Below the pieces are notes generated by a model, which saw nothing but the letters and a program-made list of their open reading frames with translations, was not told where the DNA came from and made no database searches. From positions 77,999-141,998 of the forward strand of contig NVWV01000003.1 in the NCBI GenBank assembly GCA_002746305.1: a stretch of 64,000 nt of DNA, written 5' to 3'. The position numbers and the translations under genes are program-made. Each line of letters opens with the position of its first letter. The first letter of the stretch is position 1. Shown here piece by piece: positions 18,591 through 27,634 of the stretch. This DNA is from Bacteroidota bacterium. Lineage in GTDB: Bacteria; Bacteroidota; Bacteroidia; NS11-12g; UBA9320.

Positions 18591-19459
18591 CAGAACCAAC
18601 AATAATGATAGACGATCAATCTAATGAAGACGAACATCAGCTTAACAATAGGGCCATTAAACGCTATTTTGAGAAGACTAATAAAGGATCTGCATCCTCC
18701 GTTAGTATGATGACTCACGAGTATAATTTTCCGACAAGTGCTGCTACATATAGACTTCGCAAAGAGCAACGAACTCTCCGTAAATGGTTAGATGGTATAG
18801 ATAGTTCGGGAAGTGTCCTAGATGTTGGTTGTGGGTCAGGTTCTTGGATGGAAATCTTTGCAAAGCGCTATAACAGGGTCATAGGAATTGATCAAAGCAA
18901 CATGATGGTTAGGGCTGCTAATGAAAAACTTGGGCATCTATCCAATGTTAAAATAATTGAGGGAGATGTTAGGCATGACCTTCCCAAAGGTCCATTTGAC
19001 ATGATCTTCCTAGGTGGTCTGTGTATGTATCTAAATGACGCTGATGTTGTGGAACTACTTGGTGCACTGAAAACGCGTCTTTCTGAAAACGGGGCAATTA
19101 TCCTCCGCGAGTCTACAACATCTCAGGGTAAGAGGTATGCTCAGGGTCAATATCAGGCGGTTTACCGAAGTGTTGACGTTTACAATGATTTGTTCAACGG
19201 TTCTGGTGCTTTTCATGTCGATGTTCAACGAAACTATGGTTATACCAATTTAGTGACCGCTGAAGAATTGGTTAACCTGAGACGTAGATGGTTACCAGTC
19301 TTGCCCAAAGATTCTATCACCTTTGATTCACTTACTTGGTGGGGGCTTAGAGTGATAGAGCCTATAAGTTTTTGGGCTTTACCGAGAATACTTACACAAT
19401 TTAATATTCATTGGCCTATATTACAAAATCACTTTTTTAGACTACGCTTCGTGAAGTGA
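18578..19459 (+). CDS. Class I SAM-dependent methyltransferase
   Basis: 293 residues in the longest frame. Motif I is VLDVGCGSGSW at 80-90, then VIGIDQSNMM (motif post-I), KIIEGDVRHDLP, and FDMIFLGGLCMYLND (motif II region). The fold is a class I methyltransferase; the acceptor is unknown. The first ATG (18578) lies inside the right terminal repeat of the short mobile element, so the N-terminus MRQNPEP would be element-encoded. An internal ATG at 18605 (MIDDQSNEDEHQ) or a later one is an alternative. The gene lies between two inverted copies of the short element and unlike its neighbours has no T9SS or signal features, which suggests transfer. Confidence 0.75.
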   Translation: MRQNPEPTIMIDDQSNEDEHQLNNRAIKRYFEKTNKGSASSVSMMTHEYNFPTSAATYRLRKEQRTLRKWLDGIDSSGSVLDVGCGSGSWMEIFAKRYNRVIGIDQSNMMVRAANEKLGHLSNVKIIEGDVRHDLPKGPFDMIFLGGLCMYLNDADVVELLGALKTRLSENGAIILRESTTSQGKRYAQGQYQAVYRSVDVYNDLFNGSGAFHVDVQRNYGYTNLVTAEELVNLRRRWLPVLPKDSITFDSLTWWGLRVIEPISFWALPRILTQFNIHWPILQNHFFRLRFVK

Positions 19460-19525
19460 AATTTTGATTGCAGTAGTTCTTTAAAAACCAATGTTATTCT
19501 AATAATTTCACTTACTATTATTGAG

Positions 19526-19675
19526 GGTTCTGTCGCATTAATTATTTTTGGACTTTTTTGCTCCAAATTCAGATATCTTGAAAATATTAAAGTCCATATT
19601 ATTAGCTATTTATGTTTTTTCGTTTCTCCAATACTTGTCAAAAATTGACTGTTTTTGAATTAATGCGACAGAACC
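19526..19675. mobile_element. Short non-autonomous element with IS6-type ends, copy 3
   Basis: 150 bp with perfect terminal GGTTCTGTCGCATTAATT and its inverse. The interior is more diverged (TCAGATATCTTGAAAATATT against GGATATCTCAAAAAGTATA) but keeps the AAAGTCCA and TATTATTAGC blocks. It is in inverted orientation to copy 2, 936 bp away, with the methyltransferase gene between them. Confidence 0.85.
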
Positions 19676-19694
19676 AATTAATGCAACAGTACCG
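19676..19694. repeat. Variant IS6-type terminal repeat abutting copy 3
   Basis: AATTAATGCAACAGTACCG lies directly against the right end of copy 3. Read inward it gives GGTACTGTTGCATTAATT, even closer to generic IS6-family ends (GGxxCTGTTGCAAA) than the local terminus. It suggests a nested insertion or a second, related element family. Confidence 0.5.
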
Positions 19695-19724
19695 TATTGT
19701 CGCGGTGCACTTTGCTCTTCTTTT

Positions 19725-20390
19725 TTACCTTTTCAATATCGTATTTATTATTGTTTCGCCATTACTAAATTGAACTGCTATGAAATATTCTCCCATACTT
19801 AGCTTTTCTAAGCTCATATCATATGAATTTAATTTAGGATAATATGTTTCGACAATTCTACCAATGGAATTAATAATTAATATTTTATCAATACGTTTCC
19901 CTGATTTTATTTTAATATCATCAACAAAAGGGTTGGGGTAAATAGATACCTTATCGTTATCACTAATGTTGTTTATACTGGTTGACACATTAGAGTAATT
20001 AACTTCGCATATTGGATTACTCGGATGTATTATTACCAATTTACCATTGAAATCTACTGGAAAATTCTGGTTGCTACTTGTTGAATTCAGCTTCAAAATG
20101 TAAGGAATTGTGTCTGTTGCATATATTGGTAGTGCACTACTTGGTCCGGTTGGGATAGAAATAGTATCACCAATTTCATCAACAAAAAATAAGTCTGTAT
20201 ATATTGTTGAATTATTCTGATTGTCTTCCTCAACAGTTAGCATAAGTAAAAAGTAATTTCCACCTGGAGTAGTTGGACTTGGCGGAAAGTCCAAAATGGA
20301 AACTATTTTGAAATTTTCGCAATACTCTTGACCTAAACAGAGAGTAAAGCAGCTTATTAACATCAACCCAATTAATAATATTTTTCTCAT
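19725..20390 (-). CDS. Small secreted protein with T9SS sorting domain
   Basis: 221 residues: signal peptide (ILLIGLMLISCFTLCLG), a single Ig-like beta-sandwich of about 115 residues (FKIVSILDFPPSPTTPGGNY ... VDFNGKLVIIHPSN), and a C-terminal sorting domain beginning KVSIYPNPFVDDIKIKSG and ending NTILKR. No homologous catalytic motif is seen. It sits between copy 3 of the short element and the IS6-type element, and neither appears to cut the frame. Confidence 0.75.
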   Translation of the reverse strand: MRKILLIGLMLISCFTLCLGQEYCENFKIVSILDFPPSPTTPGGNYFLLMLTVEEDNQNNSTIYTDLFFVDEIGDTISIPTGPSSALPIYATDTIPYILKLNSTSSNQNFPVDFNGKLVIIHPSNPICEVNYSNVSTSINNISDNDKVSIYPNPFVDDIKIKSGKRIDKILIINSIGRIVETYYPKLNSYDMSLEKLSMGEYFIAVQFSNGETIINTILKR

Positions 20391-20464
20391 CTGACAAGAG
20401 TAGTGATAGTTTATATTATACGACTTGTACTTTTCAGACTTTAACTTGTACTATTTACCCATCC

Positions 20465-21243
20465 GGTTCTGTCGCATTAATCCAACCTATTTCCAAAAGT
20501 AGCAGATTTATCATTTTTCTAAGCAGCTAAAGACTTAAATGTAGCAAACCAACTTTTCTTTGGATTTGTAAGTTGGTCCTTTCTGATAATGTTGATGATT
20601 TCTATTCCTGCAAGTGTTCTCTGAGCGGATTCAAATTCTTTGAATCCTGTCGTTATTGATATCCAACGGTTTGATGGTCCGATGATCTTGCTCCACTATG
20701 TTATTCAGATATTTGACTCGCCTGATCTTTATCTTGTTTACAGATAAACTATATCTATTCACCACTTTGATTGCTGCCGTGTTTGATCCACTCTTATCAA
20801 TATTGATTAGTCTTGGTTTTCCATTATTCCCTATGGCTTTGTTCAAGAACTTTTGAACTGATCCCTTCATTCTCCTTTTAGTGAGCAGAAAGTCCACCGT
20901 GTTTCCTTGCTTGTCAACTGCCCTGTACAAATACCTATCCTTTCCTCCAACCTTGATATACGTTTCATCCATTCTCCAACTATCACCTACCTGATTCTTT
21001 ACTCTTTTCATGCTGGCTTCAACATAAGGCGAAAACTTAAATACCCATCTTTGAATGGTAGAATGGTCCACTTTTACTCCTCGAATTTCCAATAGGTCTT
21101 CAACATCTCAATAGCTCAAGGTAAATCTCAACTTGAAATAGACTGCTTGAAGAATTATAGCTTTCGGATATCTATGGTGCTTGTACATTTCCTGAAACGA
21201 AATTACTTAAATTTGAATTCGTTAAGATTAATGCGACAGAACC
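20465..21243 (-). mobile_element. Full-length IS6-family insertion sequence (inactive)
   Basis: 779 bp bounded by inverted repeats GGTTCTGTCGCATTAAT and ATTAATGCGACAGAACC. The size, the single transposase and the GGTTCTGT ends are all typical of IS6 (ISS1/IS240 side of the family). The transposase is interrupted twice. The flanks (ACCCATCC and GGAGTATC) are not an 8-bp duplication, so later rearrangement or recombination is likely; the right flank begins exactly at a duplicated genomic segment. Confidence 0.85.
20519..21188 (-). pseudogene. IS6-family DDE transposase, nonsense codon and frameshift
   Basis: The reconstructed protein is about 223 residues, starting MYKHHRYPKAIILQAVYFKL. A TGA interrupts TLSY*DVEDLLEIRGV where the family has Arg (SYRdv). 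The catalytic D-D-E region is intact: WRMDETYIKVGGKDRYLYRA, RLINIDKSGSNTAA and NNIVEQDHRTIKP. A frameshift near 20640 moves the end into another frame (TGFKEFESAQRTLAGI ... SSWFATFKSLAA-type tail ending at 20519). The longest uninterrupted part is 20631-21092. It is non-functional unless suppressed. Confidence 0.88.
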
Positions 21244-21350
21244 GGAGTATCACTAATGGCTGAACCAATACCAAAACCAATACCCTGAAATAAAAAAAAG
21301 GTTTGCAATCGATTGATACACAATCAATTACAAACCTTTCAATGTAGCCC
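21244..21350. repeat. Direct repeat A: duplicated tRNA-Glu terminator region
   Basis: About 105 bp, roughly 95% identical to 23123-23227. It contains GAACCAATACCAAAACCAAT, the hairpin GGTTTGCAATCGATTG/CAATCAATTACAAACC (21292-21339) and the GTAGCCC end of a tRNA 3' terminus. It starts at the exact boundary of the IS6 element and runs into the 25-bp tRNA-like motif. No intact tRNA follows, so the hairpin here is a relic. Confidence 0.8.
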
Positions 21351-21376
21351 CTAGGAGCCTTAAGTCGAACTTTTTA
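21344..21376. repeat. Dispersed tRNA-Glu-3'-end-like motif, copy 3
   Basis: Same 25-bp core as at 14264, followed by AACTTTTT as at 10751. This copy joins directly to the duplicated tRNA-Glu terminator, which ties the motif to a tRNA-Glu-type 3' end. Confidence 0.65.
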
Positions 21377-21481
21377 TTCGTATAATTGCCACACTATCAG
21401 CCGTTTAATATTTTTAGGTTGTTTCAAAAAGAGGGAAGTGGTCTTTGACGATTGATGCATTTTTAACATTGATATTTATAC

Positions 21482-22780
21482 GTGAAACAAAGAAATTCGT
21501 ATCATTCTACTGTGAAGATGGCCTTTGCTCTAGATATCCAAACCAAGTGGCTTCCAAACGATTTTATTCAAACTATTCCTCGTTCAACTTATCATGGTTG
21601 GAAGAAGGATGAAAAAGACAAGTTCATTGGTTTTGAATATGCTTCCAGTATTGGAGATAAAGTAGATGATCTCAAACTCTTCTATGATGAAAAGGTTGCT
21701 CGTGAGAAACAATTATTCATAGCCTACACCAAACTCAAAATCACCATACTGAATGTAATCGGTAAGGATCATATAAAAGAGGCCTTTAAAGAAAACTACA
21801 GAGAAGTCTTAAGAGTAATTGAAGGATCCAAGAATACCATAAAAGGTGGTGTGAAAACTATCTGCTCATTCCTTGAAATCAAAATGCAAAGTTATACCTA
21901 TTGGAAAACAGTCTCCAAGTTTAAATGTGAGAACTCAGCTATAGGCGTTTGTGTTAAGAAGATTCCAAGCCAGGCAAGTTTCAATGAGATTCAAACAATG
22001 AGAAGACTACTCAATAGAAAACGATTTGCTCATTGGCCTATCTGTTCTGTTTGGGGTTACGCCATGCGTAAAGGTCATATCAGTTTGTCTTTAGACTCTT
22101 GGTATCGTTACAATCAACGATTCAAGTTCAGAGAGAAGAAAAAGAAAGGTCAATTCAAAAAGATCTATTATCCTATCAAAGCTCCTAATCCAAATCACAC
22201 TTGGCATGCCGACATCACAATTGTTAAAACCTTGGACAATGTAAAACACTATGTCTACCTCATTGTCGATAATTACTCCAAGTATATTATCAATTGGAAA
22301 GTCTCCAATAAGTGTAATGGTAAAATCAGAACACAGACTATTCGAGAGGCAGTCTTACAAGAGTTCGGAACAAACCTAACACCTACCAGAGAAATTGATT
22401 TAATTGTCGATGGTGGCTCTGAAAACAACAATAAGACTGTCGAACAGTTTATTCGAGAATCTCAAGTAGACATTACCAAAAAGATTGCTCTGAAGGACAT
22501 TCAACAATCTAACTCAATGGTCGAAGCCAGTAATAAGATTCTAAAACACAGGTATCTATTCAAACAACCCATCTCCAATAGAAAACATCTGGAGGAACAT
22601 CTCAAAGATGCTATTCACGATTATTGTAATCAACGACCCCATTATGCTTTAGGAATATACACTCCTTTTGAAGTGCAGTATGACAAGAGACCGACCTTTA
22701 ATATCAAAACGGTTAAAAATGCTGTCAAAGAACGTAGAGAAATGAACAAAATGAATGGATGCGATCAGAAATGTGATTAA
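21482..22780 (+). CDS. rve/DDE-type transposase (IS3/IS481-like integrase core)
   Basis: 432 residues, start ATG-less: the frame opens with GTG at 21482 (MKQRNSYHSTVKMAF). An N-terminal helical half (1-210) includes helix-turn-helix-like and HTH_21-like segments (NEIQTMRRLLNRKRFAHWP). The rve core has the three acidic residues in TWHADITIVK, DLIVDGGSENN and SMVEASNKIL, then NQRPHYALGIYTPFEV. It is a single-frame transposase without the -1 frameshift of classic IS3. Terminal inverted repeats could not be identified by eye; the gene lies between direct repeats A and B. The frame is intact, so the element may be active. Confidence 0.82.
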   Translation: MKQRNSYHSTVKMAFALDIQTKWLPNDFIQTIPRSTYHGWKKDEKDKFIGFEYASSIGDKVDDLKLFYDEKVAREKQLFIAYTKLKITILNVIGKDHIKEAFKENYREVLRVIEGSKNTIKGGVKTICSFLEIKMQSYTYWKTVSKFKCENSAIGVCVKKIPSQASFNEIQTMRRLLNRKRFAHWPICSVWGYAMRKGHISLSLDSWYRYNQRFKFREKKKKGQFKKIYYPIKAPNPNHTWHADITIVKTLDNVKHYVYLIVDNYSKYIINWKVSNKCNGKIRTQTIREAVLQEFGTNLTPTREIDLIVDGGSENNNKTVEQFIRESQVDITKKIALKDIQQSNSMVEASNKILKHRYLFKQPISNRKHLEEHLKDAIHDYCNQRPHYALGIYTPFEVQYDKRPTFNIKTVKNAVKERREMNKMNGCDQKCD

Positions 22781-23122
22781 ACATCCTTACTAAATCTGTA
22801 TTCAAATCATTCGTTTCATTCTCAAATGTATTTATAAAAAACCAATTTGGAAAGACAAATTGAAAGTAACTGAAATGCCCTGTGACAAACGATGTTTGAT
22901 ATATCGAACATCCAATATTACAGTTTCACTCCTTTGTAACGGTCATCTTTGTTAATGCTCTTGATGGAATTTTGTTATTTTTGACTTGAGAGTAGCCTCG
23001 TCGTGTTTGCCTTGCTAGTCTCAGGATTCTTTAGATTGAAATTAATATTAATATCTGCCATTATTTAAACTTTGATTGCAAGGCAAATATAATTTACTGA
23101 AAGTTTAATATTCTTAAGATAG
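22781..23122. other. Downstream part of the transposase element
   Basis: 342 bp with no supported gene. It lies between the transposase stop and direct repeat B and should contain the right end of the element. No inverted match to the 21377-21481 segment was found by reading. Confidence 0.35.
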
Positions 23123-23227
23123 GAGTATGACTAATGGTTGAACCAATACCAAAACCAATACCCTGAAATAAAAAAAGGTTTGCAATCGATTGATAAACAA
23201 TCAATTACAAACCTTTCAGTGTAGCCC
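23123..23227. repeat. Direct repeat B: native tRNA-Glu terminator region
   Basis: Partner of 21244-21350. Here the segment is in its expected place directly behind the intact tRNA-Glu gene (minus strand), so this is probably the parental copy. Confidence 0.8.
23171..23216 (-). terminator. Terminator of tRNA-Glu
   Basis: On the minus strand AAAGGTTTGTAATTGATTG pairs with CAATCGATTGCAAACCTTT (one or two mismatches) around a short TTTAT loop and is followed by a T-run. It begins 6 bp past the tRNA 3' end. Confidence 0.8.
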
Positions 23228-23293
23228 GTAGGGGAATCGAACCCCTCTTACCAGGATGAAAACCTGGCGTCCTAGCCGATAGACGAACGGGCC
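23222..23293 (-). tRNA. tRNA-Glu (anticodon TTC)
   Basis: The minus strand folds as a 72-nt tRNA. The acceptor GGCCCGT pairs with ACGGGCT (G-U at the first pair), the D-arm contains GTCTATCGGCTAGGAC, the anticodon arm is CCAGG-TTTTCAT-CCTGG with TTC, and the T-arm is GGGG-TTCGATT-CCCC. The discriminator is A and CCA is not encoded. A duplicate of its 3' flank lies 1.9 kb away, next to a transposase gene. Confidence 0.96.
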
Positions 23294-24597
<1,304 letters not shown>

Positions 24598-24615
24598 TCT
24601 AACCTATCTCAATTG

Positions 24616-24648
24616 AAAACGGCAATGTAAACACATTGCCGTTTTTTT
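24616..24648 (+). terminator. Rho-independent terminator of gap
   Basis: AAAACGGCAATGT and ACATTGCCGTTTT form a 13-bp perfect stem with an AAAC loop and a T-run, 18 bp after the stop. Confidence 0.92.
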
Positions 24649-24710
24649 CTTCCAATTTTTTCAAATACCGCATACCCCAAGTATTATTCTAAAAACGCTA
24701 TTTTAGCCAC

Positions 24711-25916
24711 GTGCTTTCAAAATTAAAATCTCTGGGACCTGGACTTCTTTACGCCGGGGCAGCTATAGGTGTATCTCACCTTGTACAAAGCACCAAGGCC
24801 GGAGCTCAATATGGATATGTCCTAATAGTAGCCATTTTACTCGCTCATATATTCAAATATCCTTTTTTTGCCTTAGGTCCTAAGTATGCAAAGCACACGG
24901 GTGAATCTTTAGTTGCAGGCTATGCAAGAATGGGAAAATGGGCTGTTATTTTACTTCTTGTACTTACTATAAGTACTATGTTTACTGTACAAGCAGCAGT
25001 CACTATAGTTACCGCTGGCCTTGTACAAAAAATGACAGGGACCACGCTAAGTCCTCCCCTCCTATCTCTGATTCTTTTAGGAATTTGCTTTCTGATCTTA
25101 CAAATCGGCAAGTTTAGTATACTTAATAACCTCATGAAGGTGATTATGGTTGTACTAGCAATCTCAACCTTTGCTGCATTTGTTTTTTCCTTTGGAGTTG
25201 ACCGAGAATTTATATCTGACGCACCTGCCATTTTTAACATTAGCAACTCAGAAGACCTTGGTTTTTTGCTTGCATTTGTAGGGTGGATGCCCGCCCCATT
25301 GGACATCGCTATTTGGCACAGCATCTGGACCTTAGCACAGCCCAAATCAAACACCTCCTCAAATTTTGATTTTAAAGTTGGTTTCTATGGTACTGCTATT
25401 TTGGGAATCTGCTTTCTGGTACTTGGAGCAAATACAATGTATGGTAGTGGGATAGCTTTGGAACCTACGGCAGGAGGATTTGCATCACAGCTTATAGATG
25501 CATTTACCCAATGTTTAGGAGACTGGTCCCACGTACTAATCCTAATCGCCGCATTTACCACCATGTTCAGCACCACACTTACGTGTTTTGATGCGATGCC
25601 AAGAGTGATGAACCATATTGGTAAAGAACTTAGCTTTTCAAAAAACATGAATAGCGTAACCTTTTGGCGAATAATCCTAGCCCTTGGATCATTAATTATT
25701 CTATTCTTTTTTGTAAAAAACATGAAGGAGATGGTAAACTTTGCAACCATCGTATCTTTTCTCACAGCACCTATTCTCGCTACCTTAAGTTATCTTCTGG
25801 TAACCAAGTATGTCAAAAACAAAAATCTCTGGTCATCGATAGAAAAAGTGCTCGCTATGACAGGAATCATACTTTTATTCCTCCTAGCTATACTTTATTT
25901 GACTGAAATCACTTAA
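24711..25916 (+). CDS. Nramp-family-like membrane transporter with altered metal site
   Basis: 401 residues, about 11 membrane helices, GTG start at 24711 (MLSKLKSLGPGLLYAG). The opening LGPGLLYAGAAIGVSH aligns with TM1 of Nramp/MntH transporters (GPGfl....DPGN), but the metal-binding DPGN is replaced by GVSH. In TM6 the usual MPHN is replaced by WMPAPLDIAIWHS. The overall order of helices, including FTTMFSTTLTCFDAMPR late in the protein, fits Nramp. It therefore belongs to a divergent branch whose substrate may not be Mn/Fe. It stands between gap and a sigma factor gene; no Fur/MntR-like site was noticed. Confidence 0.78.
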   Translation: MLSKLKSLGPGLLYAGAAIGVSHLVQSTKAGAQYGYVLIVAILLAHIFKYPFFALGPKYAKHTGESLVAGYARMGKWAVILLLVLTISTMFTVQAAVTIVTAGLVQKMTGTTLSPPLLSLILLGICFLILQIGKFSILNNLMKVIMVVLAISTFAAFVFSFGVDREFISDAPAIFNISNSEDLGFLLAFVGWMPAPLDIAIWHSIWTLAQPKSNTSSNFDFKVGFYGTAILGICFLVLGANTMYGSGIALEPTAGGFASQLIDAFTQCLGDWSHVLILIAAFTTMFSTTLTCFDAMPRVMNHIGKELSFSKNMNSVTFWRIILALGSLIILFFFVKNMKEMVNFATIVSFLTAPILATLSYLLVTKYVKNKNLWSSIEKVLAMTGIILLFLLAILYLTEIT

Positions 25917-25940
25917 AATTGGACCCAATAAGCTTATATT

Positions 25941-26555
25941 TTGACAAACCAAACTAAAGAAGCCTTATTAAACCTCAAATTATCCAAATACTCAGATAAA
26001 GATTTGGTGGATGCTGCTTTGGTGAATGGTGAGAACATTTACTTCGGAGAACTATATGATCGCTATTCCAATAAAGTTTATGGCAAGTGTATTTTAATGG
26101 TCAAGGATTTAACCATTGCACAAGATTTAGCTCAGGATATTCTGGTCAAAGCCTTTACAAAACTAAGTACTTTTAAGGGTAAAAGTACTTTTAGCACATG
26201 GCTATATCAGGTAACCTATACCCATTGTATTGATTACATAAGAAAGAATAAAAACATATATAAGGAAGAATTAGAAGAAGATCATTTTAAACAACTTCAA
26301 TCAAATGATCCCGATTTAGACGAGGTGCATGATAAGATTCTTTTAGAAATGAAGATTGAACACGTCAAACAGATCTTAGGAGAACTTAAGGCTGAAGAAC
26401 GGTCTCTCATTTTGATGAAGTACCAAGATAACATGAGTATTTCCGAACTTGCAGAAATGTTTGACCTAAGTCACAGTGCTGTTAAAATGAAGCTCAAACG
26501 AACGAGAGATAAGGTGAAGAGTAAATATTTTGAAATTAATCCAGAAAAAGAGTAA
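25941..26555 (+). CDS. Sigma-70 family (ECF-type) RNA polymerase sigma factor
   Basis: 204 residues with TTG start at 25941 (MTNQTKEALLNLKLSKYSDK). Region 2 has FGELYDRYSNKVYGKCI and DLAQDILVKAFTKLSTFKGK then STFSTWLYQVTYTHCIDYIR, the classic 2.2-2.4 pattern. Region 4 is SLILMKYQDNMSISELAEMF and SHSAVKMKLKRTRDKVK. It opens a tight run of same-strand genes: a 68-residue protein 5 bp behind, then an MscS-type channel and YqgE. A classic anti-sigma gene is missing, which makes the small protein a candidate partner. Confidence 0.88.
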   Translation: MTNQTKEALLNLKLSKYSDKDLVDAALVNGENIYFGELYDRYSNKVYGKCILMVKDLTIAQDLAQDILVKAFTKLSTFKGKSTFSTWLYQVTYTHCIDYIRKNKNIYKEELEEDHFKQLQSNDPDLDEVHDKILLEMKIEHVKQILGELKAEERSLILMKYQDNMSISELAEMFDLSHSAVKMKLKRTRDKVKSKYFEINPEKE

Positions 26556-26560
26556 CCACC

Positions 26561-26767
26561 ATGGATAAAGAAAAAAATGTATTTGACCAATTAGGTTTGG
26601 AAGCCAAAATGCCTAAATCTGCTAAAGCAGAGGTAATGGACAAACTTGCTGCGGCCAAACTCGTACTGGATTTTTGGGATCTGTTTGCTCCTAAAAGAAT
26701 AGCGGTTAATCTGAATACTCTTAACCAAACTCATGCCAATAAAAAGAAGAATAAAAAGAAGAAGTAA
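26561..26767 (+). CDS. Small basic protein of unknown function
   Basis: 68 residues starting MDKEKNVFDQLGLEAKMPKS, with an amphipathic helix (AEVMDKLAAAKLVLDFWDLF) and a Lys/Asn-rich tail (ANKKKNKKKK). No membrane segment or known domain. The ATG follows the sigma factor stop by 5 bp and the MscS gene starts 18 bp later, so it is very probably translated from the same mRNA. A role as a sigma-factor partner is an inference from position only. Confidence 0.7.
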   Translation: MDKEKNVFDQLGLEAKMPKSAKAEVMDKLAAAKLVLDFWDLFAPKRIAVNLNTLNQTHANKKKNKKKK

Positions 26768-26785
26768 AAAAATAAAAACAGTCAC

Positions 26786-27634
26786 ATGATATTTTCTAAA
26801 ATTAACATCGCAGATGATCTAATCAAGGCGTTTGAAGACTTTGCTAGCATTATGATCCAAAGTGTTCCGATACTTATTAAAGCGATTGTATTGTTTGTCA
26901 TTGGATATATTCTAGCTCGAGTAGTATCCTCCCTTTTAGGTAAGGCTCTTAAAAAATTAAATTTTGATGCTCTAGCCGTTCAAATTAAACTAGAGGAACC
27001 TCTAAGAATTATCGGGGCAAAAAAAGGCCTCAGTATGTTTGTCTCCAAAATTGTCTTTTGGCTCATTATGTTGGTTGTTATAGTCTCTACCACCAAGAAT
27101 CTGGGAATTGAAATTCTAACTACACAGGTAGAACGGGTTATTGAGTTTATACCGAACGTATTCACTGCTGTATTAATTCTCCTTGTGGGCTACATTATTG
27201 CAACAAAAATTAAGGAAGTTCTTATCAACTTAACTACCTCTTTGGGAGGTGTTGCTGGTTCTCTACTGGGAAACATCATGTATTACTTCATTATGATAAT
27301 GGTGGTAATTACCGCTATCGAACAAATGGGGGTTAACACCGATTTGATTTCTAGAAATATACTGATTATAGTTGCGGTGATTCTTATTGCAGGGGCTGTT
27401 GCCTATGGATATGCAGCTCGAGAAGTTATGCGAAACATGCTGTCATCCTTCTATAGTAGGAAGAATTTTCATGAGGGACAACGTATAAAAATTGGAGATT
27501 TAGAAGGTGTAATTCTAGAGATAGACAACACGTCTCTTGTCTTAAAAACAGGTGATAGTAAGGTTGTCCTTCCTTCATCTGAATTGATGTCTAATCGCAT
27601 TGAAATAATCGAAGAACCCGATTCTGAAGGATGA
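26786..27634 (+). CDS. Mechanosensitive-channel-related membrane protein (conserved TM helix / MscS-like)
   Basis: 282 residues. Five hydrophobic segments include two copies of the 'conserved TM helix' unit (LIKAIVLFVIGYILARVVSSLL near 30-52; VFTAVLILLVGYIIATKIKEVL near 125-147). A short MscS-like beta domain follows at the C-terminus (FHEGQRIKIGDLEGVILEID, DSKVVLPSSELMSN). It lacks the large C-terminal cage of E. coli MscS. Likely an inner-membrane channel or regulatory membrane protein. The stop overlaps the yqgE-like start by 4 bp. Confidence 0.82.
   Translation: MIFSKINIADDLIKAFEDFASIMIQSVPILIKAIVLFVIGYILARVVSSLLGKALKKLNFDALAVQIKLEEPLRIIGAKKGLSMFVSKIVFWLIMLVVIVSTTKNLGIEILTTQVERVIEFIPNVFTAVLILLVGYIIATKIKEVLINLTTSLGGVAGSLLGNIMYYFIMIMVVITAIEQMGVNTDLISRNILIIVAVILIAGAVAYGYAAREVMRNMLSSFYSRKNFHEGQRIKIGDLEGVILEIDNTSLVLKTGDSKVVLPSSELMSNRIEIIEEPDSEG

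Noticed and set aside
20465..21243. 8-bp target duplication around the IS6 copy
   Set aside because: The flanking octamers differ (ACCCATCC and GGAGTATC).
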